A DNA stretch of 11,740 nt from Chlorobiota bacterium. GTDB lineage: Bacteria > Bacteroidota > Bacteroidia > Bacteroidales > JAADJA01. Within the stretch, counting starts at the first letter, position 1; every line of letters starts with the position of its first letter. The stretch lies in the NCBI GenBank assembly GCA_030592565.1, contig JAUVIX010000088.1, positions 1 through 11,740 of the forward strand, in the 5' to 3' direction. Under the pieces are notes generated by a model. It was not told where the DNA came from. It worked only from the letters and a program-made list of their open reading frames with translations, and ran no database searches. Positions 7,355 to 11,740 of the stretch are shown one piece after another. A program made the position numbers and the translations under genes.

Positions 7355-8125
7355 TTGAATATTAGCAAAATAATTATCATAGCAATTGCAGGTCTGTTAC
7401 TTTTTGGATCGAACCATGCTTTCTCGCAGCGGCAAAAAATTGAGAATAAACCCGGGTATGATCTTGCACCGAGGCACTTTGGGTTTATCCTGGCAATGAC
7501 ACAAATGGATTTCAGGATAACTCCCGTTTCTAATCTCAATACGAAAATGTTTACTGACCTTCAGGCTAAAGATATCTCAGCCGACTCTGCTATATTAATG
7601 GGTGTTGAGAGTGATCCTTCATTCGGTTTTACTGTCGGGATTGTGGGTAACCTAAGACTGGCAAACCATTTTGATCTGCGACTTATCCCTTCTCTTACAT
7701 TTGGTGAACGTTATCTTGATTACAGAATACTGAAATTCAGAAATGGTGATGCTGAATTAATTGATATTAGAAAAAATATTCCATCAACTTTTGTCCAGTT
7801 TCCATTAACTGTTAAATACCGCTCGCTGCGTCTTAATAATTTTGCTGCATATATTTTGGGCGGCTTAAGTTATAATCTTGATCTTGCCTCACAAGCCAAA
7901 AAGGATGCAGATCAGGGGCAAATACAGGTCAAGCTCTATAAGCATGATGTTAGCCTGGAACTGGGTTTCGGCTTCGACTTTTATTTTGAATGGTTCAAAC
8001 TTGGGACAGAATTAAAAATGTCTTATGGAATGTTTGATATGCTTAAAAAAGAGGATAATATTTACACCGACGGAATTGAAAGTATGAAATCCAAGATATT
8101 CCAATTATCCTTTACATTTGAATAA
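7355..8125 (+). CDS. porT: Type IX secretion system protein PorT (outer-membrane beta-barrel), TTG start
   Basis: A 256-residue beta-barrel protein. The family (PorT of Porphyromonas gingivalis, SprT of Flavobacterium johnsoniae) is needed for type IX secretion across the outer membrane and for gliding or gingipain export. Residues 1-24 are a signal peptide. Segments recalling PorT are PRHFGFILAMTQMDF, FGFTVGIVGNLRLANHFDLR, TFVQFPLTVKYRSLRLNNF, AAYILGGLSYNLDLASQ and the closing SKIFQLSFTFE, with the aromatic last strand expected of an outer-membrane barrel. The start is TTG: an in-frame TAA at 7346-7348 blocks extension, and the next in-frame ATG is about 50 residues inside and would remove the signal peptide. 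A conserved unknown gene follows after 18 bases, probably in the same transcript. The assignment is by remembered family pattern; a generic porin-family barrel is the alternative. Confidence 0.78.
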   Translation: MNISKIIIIAIAGLLLFGSNHAFSQRQKIENKPGYDLAPRHFGFILAMTQMDFRITPVSNLNTKMFTDLQAKDISADSAILMGVESDPSFGFTVGIVGNLRLANHFDLRLIPSLTFGERYLDYRILKFRNGDAELIDIRKNIPSTFVQFPLTVKYRSLRLNNFAAYILGGLSYNLDLASQAKKDADQGQIQVKLYKHDVSLELGFGFDFYFEWFKLGTELKMSYGMFDMLKKEDNIYTDGIESMKSKIFQLSFTFE

Positions 8126-8143
8126 CTTCATACAATCTTTTTT

Positions 8144-8827
8144 ATGAGCGATAAAACAAAAACTGAGAACCTATTTACTGCACTTATTGAAAAAGCTTCT
8201 CTTAAGCAGGATGTCTATAAAAATACAATTGAGGCGCTTGGTACATTGAAGGAAGGAATGGAAGACCTTGTTGTGCAATATAATCGTTTAGGTTCGATAG
8301 AGGCAAAAAAAATTCCTGTTGTGTTCAGAGATCGTAGTGAGTTTGAGGCTGAGCTAAAGTTTGCCGGTGATACACTTGTGTTTATGATGCATTCAAATAT
8401 TTTTGAGATGCCCCGCGACCATGAAGTGATGAAAACACCATATGTTAAGGAAGATGTCAGCCGGTCATATTGCGGGATAATCAATATTTTTAATTTCCTG
8501 AGCGATTCATTCAAATACAACCGTATGAATGATATCGGGTATCTTATAGGAAGGATATTCATTAATAAAGATATGCACTATTTTATTGAAGGAAAACGAG
8601 AGATCGGGTTTCTCTATAAAAGTTTTGCAAATGCCAAAATGACTAAAAAAATGGCATTAGAAATTATTGAGTCTGCCGTAATGTACACGATTAATTTTGA
8701 TCTGTTAACTCCCCCTTATGACAATATCAAAGAGGTAACTGTTCAGGAGTTCAGGGCTGCTCTTGACCCAATGCAGATAAAAACCGGCAAACGTCTTGGT
8801 TTTAAGTTCCAGGCTGATGTGGACTGA
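8144..8827 (+). CDS. Conserved Bacteroidota protein of unknown function downstream of porT
   Basis: A 227-residue protein without a name I can give. It has no signal peptide or membrane segment, so it should be cytosolic. The N-terminal 60 residues look helical and charged. The body carries patterns that read as strongly conserved: HSNIFEMPRDHEVMKTPYV, SRSYCGIINIFNFLSDSFKYNR, DIGYLIGRIFINKDMHYFIEGKR, FLYKSFAN, INFDLLTPPYDN and the ending GKRLGFKFQADVD. No nucleotide-binding loop or recognisable catalytic triad is seen. The gene starts 18 bases after porT without its own promoter box, so it is probably cotranscribed. The link to type IX secretion is suggested only by this position. The gene ends before a convergent porin gene, with a 65-base gap that holds no clear terminator. 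Confidence 0.8.
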   Translation: MSDKTKTENLFTALIEKASLKQDVYKNTIEALGTLKEGMEDLVVQYNRLGSIEAKKIPVVFRDRSEFEAELKFAGDTLVFMMHSNIFEMPRDHEVMKTPYVKEDVSRSYCGIINIFNFLSDSFKYNRMNDIGYLIGRIFINKDMHYFIEGKREIGFLYKSFANAKMTKKMALEIIESAVMYTINFDLLTPPYDNIKEVTVQEFRAALDPMQIKTGKRLGFKFQADVD

Positions 8828-8892
8828 TGTTTTCTAATCGGTTGTTTTCATAATTTCGTTATGCTCAGGAGACCTTCGAGGCAAAAGGAGAG

Positions 8893-9936
8893 CTAAAACA
8901 TTAACCCGAAACTTGCATATATAAATGGAAGTAATCCAACCGAATAATAACGGAAATTTAATGAAGTAGTGAATTTGTTAACCGGCTCATACTGAAATCC
9001 GGCAATGTAGTAATTGAGGTTGTCTGTTTCATCTATAAGTTTCATATCCAAATGGTCATATCGGGCCAGTAACTGAAATTTTTCATTTAAAACTACAGAT
9101 CCGAAGACTGATATTCCACTGTAATCAATGCCTTCGGTGTAAGTGTAATTAAAAACATAACTGTATTCAGCACCAATCCTGAATTTTGAGGTTTTATAAC
9201 CCGCAAAACCTGATACAACCGATTTGAAAGTCTTGTCAGCACCAGTGTCGGAAGCAGGTGAGTAATCAGCATATAATTTTAAAGTTATTTTGTCGGTAGG
9301 ATAGTATTGAATATTGTCGGAATAGAGAAATTTGCTGTTAATATCCTGATATCTGAAAGGCCCTTCACCATTAACGACTGAAAACTGATTGAGAAATTTG
9401 TCTTTATATTTAAAATCAAGCTGAGCGCCAAAATCAGCCGGCATTCCCATTCTGAATTTTTCCTGCATTGTTACATCAATATAGCGATAACCCCAGAATT
9501 TATCCTGGAAAGTGAGGTATTGTGTGGTTAGCAGTTGCCCTACTCTGAAAATAAGATAATCGTTGATGGTCCATTTTATCTCAGCCATCTTAAGATAGGC
9601 GGTGTATTTGCTACCTTCAAAATATTCATAATTTAAACTATTGCCTGCCGTATCGGTAATCTCGTAAATATGAGTTGTACGCGTAACATCAAACATAATC
9701 AAACCGCTGAGCTTGCTGGAAAACATGTGCTTGTATCCAATTATTCCCTGGTTAAACTGAAAAGCGGCCTGAGGCTTATAGGTGTCTTTTAGCCCGTAAT
9801 AAAATGCAGTGTAAATCTGACCGAAAACATAACTCTTTTCGTCTTTGGTTGTCACCTGTGAACTGTTTTGAGAAATAACCAAAAATGGAGTCAGATAGAA
9901 ACAAATAATCAGAAATGCTAAAGTCTGTCTTTTCAC
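8893..9936 (-). CDS. Outer-membrane porin-like beta-barrel protein
   Basis: A 347-residue protein with a signal peptide (MKRQ, hydrophobic core, cleavage near SQ at 22-23) and a body of alternating polar and hydrophobic segments rich in Tyr, Phe, Gly and Asn. Examples are FGQIYTAFYYGL, FNQGIIGYKHMF, FRIGAEYSYVFNYTYTEG and FQLLARYDHLDM. The final segment IYASFGLMF ends in Phe, the usual signal for insertion by the BAM complex. The size suggests a barrel of about 16 to 18 strands, like phosphate-selective or general porins of Bacteroidota, but the solute is not predictable. It stands alone on the minus strand with its own -7 box, convergent with the porT unit. No TonB box or plug domain is seen, so it is not a TonB-dependent transporter. 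Confidence 0.82.
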   Translation of the reverse strand: MKRQTLAFLIICFYLTPFLVISQNSSQVTTKDEKSYVFGQIYTAFYYGLKDTYKPQAAFQFNQGIIGYKHMFSSKLSGLIMFDVTRTTHIYEITDTAGNSLNYEYFEGSKYTAYLKMAEIKWTINDYLIFRVGQLLTTQYLTFQDKFWGYRYIDVTMQEKFRMGMPADFGAQLDFKYKDKFLNQFSVVNGEGPFRYQDINSKFLYSDNIQYYPTDKITLKLYADYSPASDTGADKTFKSVVSGFAGYKTSKFRIGAEYSYVFNYTYTEGIDYSGISVFGSVVLNEKFQLLARYDHLDMKLIDETDNLNYYIAGFQYEPVNKFTTSLNFRYYSVGLLPFIYASFGLMF

Positions 9937-9981
9937 AATCGTATTTTATTAGATTGATTAATCGTTGCGTGTTATTCGGCT

Positions 9982-9989
9982 CAAACATA
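9982..9989 (-). promoter_or_regulatory. Bacteroidota -7 promoter box for the porin gene
   Basis: On the minus strand TATGTTTG matches TAnnTTTG, 46-53 bases before the ATG at 9936. This predicts a leader of about 40 bases. No TTG is visible at -33. Confidence 0.5.
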
Positions 9990-10083
9990 CAAATAAATTT
10001 GATACGATTATTATCTGAAAAGTTAATAAAGTTCAGTCGTCAAATTAGATTTACCGAACTATTATTTTAGAATTTTTTTTATT

Positions 10084-10482
10084 TCATCCCAATATTATGT
10101 GCTTTCTTTCCTCTCCTTCTTTCTCCAACTCCTTCCGTAGAAGATCAATATTTTCAATACATAAATTAATGCCGTCTTCTATTTTGTCAGTTTTGATTAT
10201 GACCGGAACAACTTTACTCTTAATTCTTTTAAGGTTTCTCCCGTACTGCTTCGAAACAATAACGTCAACATTTTTTGCCTTTAACAGGCTTACAACACCC
10301 TTTGCCTTATTAGGATCGCCATGCATTTTCTCTTCAGGACTGGTATTTTCGATACGCATAACAAATTCAGCTTCTTTGTCGTTTGTCCTGTAAATCATAT
10401 AATAAGCTGCTTCGCCTGAATGCTTGTCAGGGAAATGTAGCTCATTATCGGTTGCACAGGCAATTATCATATCTTCATTCAT
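10084..10482 (-). CDS. NifX/NifB-like dinitrogenase Fe-Mo cofactor domain protein
   Basis: A 132-residue single-domain protein of the NifB/NifX/NafY fold (Pfam Nitro_FeMo-Co, COG1433). The pattern is visible in MIIACATDNELHF, the HSGEAAYYMIY turn, KAKGVVSLLKAKNVDVIVSKQYG and the C-terminal IEDGINLCIENID. Such small proteins bind or carry iron-sulfur or iron-molybdenum clusters in nitrogen fixers. Many anaerobes without nitrogenase, including archaea (MTH1175) and Thermotoga, keep free copies of unknown role. No nif gene is present here, so a nitrogenase role is not supported. The last 20 residues are highly charged (Lys/Glu) and helical. Cysteines are few (Cys9 and Cys109), too few for a classic cluster motif. 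The gene lies behind a promoter overlapped by a perfect palindrome, with a leader of about 155 bases, suggesting regulated expression. Confidence 0.85.
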   Translation of the reverse strand: MNEDMIIACATDNELHFPDKHSGEAAYYMIYRTNDKEAEFVMRIENTSPEEKMHGDPNKAKGVVSLLKAKNVDVIVSKQYGRNLKRIKSKVVPVIIKTDKIEDGINLCIENIDLLRKELEKEGEERKHIILG

Positions 10483-10620
10483 ATTTTTTATTTATTTGTT
10501 TTCTGTTTTATAGGAATTTTCGTCTGTCTATCCGTGGCTGGGATTAATTGAAATATTGATTCAAAAAATACACAATCATGTTAAATGCTTCCACCATCCG
10601 GACAATTAAACGTATCATTA

Positions 10621-10640
10621 CAGCTTTCATATGAAAGCTG
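10621..10640. promoter_or_regulatory. Perfect 20-bp palindrome, candidate operator
   Basis: CAGCTTTCATATGAAAGCTG is a perfect inverted repeat of 20 bp. It begins 3 bases downstream of the minus-strand -7 box, so it covers the expected start of transcription for the NifX-like gene. That is the position of a repressor operator for a dimeric regulator. In RNA it would also fold as an 8-bp stem with an AUAU loop at the very 5' end, which could protect the transcript. The binding factor is unknown. Confidence 0.6.
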
Positions 10641-10643
10641 GCG

Positions 10644-10651
10644 CAAAGTTA
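10644..10651 (-). promoter_or_regulatory. Bacteroidota -7 promoter box for the NifX-like gene
   Basis: On the minus strand TAACTTTG matches TAnnTTTG. A TTTA at 10676-10673, 21 bases upstream, is a poor -33 candidate. Transcription would start inside the adjacent palindrome, about 155 bases before the ATG at 10482. Confidence 0.5.
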
Positions 10652-10724
10652 AAACTAAAATAGGAGAAAAGGTAAAGTCTTTTTAAATTGATGATACAAA
10701 ATTTGTTCACCCTTGTGAGTTGGG

Positions 10725-10814
10725 GGGGTGTGTTTTTCCCCTCTGTGGGCTGGGTTTAAGCGTAAGCCGAGAGGGGGTGTGTAGGCTTTGTGTGTTAGCA
10801 GGGGTGTGTTTTTC
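10725..10814. repeat. Repeated GGGGTGTG motifs around a long hairpin
   Basis: GGGGTGTGTTTTTC occurs at 10725-10738 and again at 10801-10814; a shortened form, GGGGTGTGTAGG, is at 10774-10785. Between the first and the shortened copy, CCCCTCT (10738-10744) pairs with AGAGGGG (10770-10776), with an inner GGCT/AGCC stem (10748-10751 with 10765-10768). On neither strand does a convincing T-run follow directly, so this is not a standard terminator. It looks like an intergenic repeat cassette. Confidence 0.6.
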
Positions 10815-10817
10815 TAT

Positions 10818-10837
10818 TGCAAGCGTGGACGCTTGCA
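10818..10837. repeat. Perfect hairpin TGCAAGCG-TGGA-CGCTTGCA
   Basis: An 8-bp perfect stem with a TGGA loop lies 45 bases downstream of the stop of the editing-domain gene. On that gene's strand the following bases are A-rich, not T-rich, so it does not look like an intrinsic terminator. Short GC-rich stems of this kind are typical of dispersed REP-like repeats, and it may also stabilise the 3' end of the transcript. Confidence 0.6.
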
Positions 10838-10881
10838 CATAGTTTGTTTCGTTGCAAGGGTAGCTTTTCAAGTCAATATAG

Positions 10882-11292
10882 TTACAAGTTTTTAAACACC
10901 CTTGCAAGAGAAACTCCGGGAGCATCAACCGAAAGGTCAAGGAAATATCCGAAAGGGGTTTGATAAACCTCATATCCTGTATCTTCGAGCCTTTTCTGAA
11001 GCTTATCAAAAAAGGCTTTTGTGAAACCCGGCTCAGCTTTGCTCTCCGAAAGATGTGCAAATGAATGTAGTACAATCCTTTTAGTACTGTTTTTACCTGC
11101 AATCCATTTCAGGTTTTTAAGAGTCTTTTTTAAGATATTACTTTCATTTTCAATATCTGATTCTTCGGCGTGGATAAAGGCAACCTGGGCGTCCAGAAAT
11201 TCTCTGCCTTTTTCGATTACTTCTACATCCACAAGCGTTTTTATAGTCGGGTTGTAGGCAAATCTATCCATATAGATCATTAACAGTTTCAT
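10882..11292 (-). CDS. Freestanding threonyl-tRNA synthetase editing-domain protein (archaeal type)
   Basis: A 136-residue protein equal to the whole editing domain that archaeal threonyl-tRNA synthetases carry at the N-terminus (Pfam tRNA-Thr_ED, related in fold to D-aminoacyl-tRNA deacylase). There the domain removes serine wrongly loaded on tRNA-Thr; some archaea encode it as a separate trans-editing protein. Visible matches are MKLLMIYMDRFAY at the start, VAFIHAEESD (37-46), VLHSFAHLSESKAEP (74-88) and TPFGYFLDLS (112-121), ending in PGVSLARVFKNL. Active-site His83 of the Pyrococcus protein would be His80 here, but the positions I align with its Lys121 and Glu134 are Leu118 and Arg131. 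No synthetase domains follow. It begins 15 bases after the methyltransferase gene and probably shares its transcript. Fold assignment is confident; retained deacylase activity is doubtful. Confidence 0.87.
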   Translation of the reverse strand: MKLLMIYMDRFAYNPTIKTLVDVEVIEKGREFLDAQVAFIHAEESDIENESNILKKTLKNLKWIAGKNSTKRIVLHSFAHLSESKAEPGFTKAFFDKLQKRLEDTGYEVYQTPFGYFLDLSVDAPGVSLARVFKNL

Positions 11293-11307
11293 ATCTTTAC
11301 ATTTAAT

Positions 11308-11740
11308 TTAAATTTTGTTCTTTTTTGCTGAAATAACCACAAAACTTCCGTCACCATAGTCAGACCTAAAATCTTGAATATCATTTACCTCATCAAGATT
11401 TCCAAAAACCGTCTGAACGATTTTGGATTTTTTAAAACCTTTTGCTTCAAGCAAAGATAGAAGTTCTTCGGTTGAAAAGAAGACGGCATCTTTATAAAAA
11501 AGACTCTTCTCCTTCATCTTCTGATACTCCTTTCCGACCTTGCTGTTTTTATCGACAAAAGCCAGAATAAAGCTTCCGTTATTTTTTAAAATCCTGTGTA
11601 CCTCTTTTATTGCTTTTTCAGGTGAATCAACAAAGCAGATTGTTGTGACCATTAAAGCAAAGTCATAAGAATTGTCAGCTAGAGGCAACTCCTCTGCTAC
11701 TCCTTTTGTCACATACAATCCTCTTTTTCTTGCAAGTTCA
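11308..11740 (-). CDS. Class I SAM-dependent methyltransferase, 5' end outside the window
   Basis: The C-terminal 143 or so residues of a UbiE/Methyltransf_11-type methyltransferase. The frame stays open to the window edge: codons before the TTG at 11718 read ELARKRG, which continues the family pattern, so the true start is beyond 11740. Visible are the AEELPLADNSYDFALMVTTI segment after the second SAM-binding strand, then PEKAIKEVHRILKNNGSFIL, matching the usual KEvxRvLKpGG strand-turn, and a C-terminal beta region ending in GDGSFVVISAKK. The glycine-rich SAM motif I lies in the missing part. The substrate cannot be predicted. The editing-domain gene follows 15 bases downstream, so the two are likely cotranscribed. 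Confidence 0.85.
   Translation of the reverse strand, partial: ELARKRGLYVTKGVAEELPLADNSYDFALMVTTICFVDSPEKAIKEVHRILKNNGSFILAFVDKNSKVGKEYQKMKEKSLFYKDAVFFSTEELLSLLEAKGFKKSKIVQTVFGNLDEVNDIQDFRSDYGDGSFVVISAKKNKI

Larger units (their letters stand above)
10483..10881. other. 399-base intergenic region: operator, hairpins and G-rich repeats
   Basis: No convincing gene lies between the NifX-like gene and the editing-domain gene. The part nearest the NifX-like gene holds its long leader, the palindrome at 10621-10640 and a -7 box at 10644-10651. The distal part (10720-10836) is G- and T-rich on the plus strand, unlike all other spacers of the window, and carries two hairpins and repeated GGGGTGTG motifs, described separately. 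A 28-codon open frame on the minus strand (10544-10630) begins inside the palindrome and has no independent support. Confidence 0.7.

Noticed and set aside
8828..8892. Possible bidirectional terminator between the convergent unknown gene and the porin gene
   Set aside because: Only short pairings such as GCTC/GAGC and CCT/AGG can be drawn, with no T-runs placed correctly.
10084..10482. Nitrogen fixation locus suggested by the NifX-like fold
   Set aside because: No nifHDK, nifE, nifN or nifB gene is present, and free proteins of this fold are common in non-fixing anaerobes.
10544..10630. 28-codon minus-strand open frame starting in the palindrome, in the leader of the NifX-like gene
   Set aside because: Its length is within chance, there is no ribosome site or codon pattern to support it, and its ATG exists because of the palindrome.
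10707..11102. Minus-strand open frame of 131 codons overlapping the editing-domain gene
   Set aside because: It overlaps a well-supported gene in another frame, and its end is a translation of the G-rich repeats, giving Pro- and Arg-rich low-quality sequence.

Overview
The window looks like a chromosomal segment of an anaerobic or facultative member of the Bacteroidota, probably near the Bacteroidales/Marinilabiliales. Three things point there. The protein families are typical (PorT, two Bacteroidota-restricted uncharacterised families, a PID-CTERM-like small protein). The DNA is AT-rich and the genes mostly lack Shine-Dalgarno sequences. Seven copies of the Bacteroidota -7 promoter box TAnnTTTG stand in the right orientation just upstream of genes. 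No tRNA, rRNA, CRISPR array, insertion sequence or phage gene was seen. Most of the window reads as housekeeping and envelope DNA, with a few unusual non-coding elements and some uncharacterised proteins.

Layout. (1) 75-370: a tiny exported protein with a Gly/Pro-rich middle and a C-terminal sorting-like tail, closed by a clear intrinsic terminator. (2) 414-1606, minus strand: a two-gene unit with a 5-base gap, a membrane-anchored conserved protein followed by a secreted protein carrying three Cys-His pairs. (3) 1814-4744: a secreted glycoside hydrolase family 2 enzyme of beta-galactosidase architecture, standing alone without SusC/SusD partners. (4) 4845-6047: an aspartate/aromatic-type PLP aminotransferase behind the best promoter of the window. 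(5) 6116-7126: a heptose-7-phosphate kinase (HldA/RfaE1) for the LPS inner core. (6) 7143-7241: a GC-rich, repeat-containing, strongly folded intergenic element. (7) 7355-8827: PorT, a type IX secretion system membrane protein, starting with TTG, followed 18 bases later by a conserved protein of unknown function. (8) 8893-9936, minus: an outer-membrane porin-like barrel. (9) 10084-11740, minus: a NifX/NifB-like small protein behind a promoter overlapped by a perfect 20-bp palindrome; a 399-base G-rich hairpin and repeat region; a freestanding threonyl-tRNA synthetase editing-domain protein; and a SAM methyltransferase cut by the window edge.

How the genes fit together. Much of the segment serves the cell envelope: LPS heptose supply, type IX secretion, a porin, secreted proteins and a periplasmic or surface glycosidase. 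The right end is a separate minus-strand set linking a translation-quality-control fold, a methyltransferase and an Fe/S-type cofactor-binding fold; the purpose of that combination is not evident from sequence. No complete new system is obvious. The best leads are the folded element at 7143-7241, the palindromic operator candidate at 10621-10640, the editing-domain protein with apparently altered active-site positions, and the uncharacterised gene next to porT.
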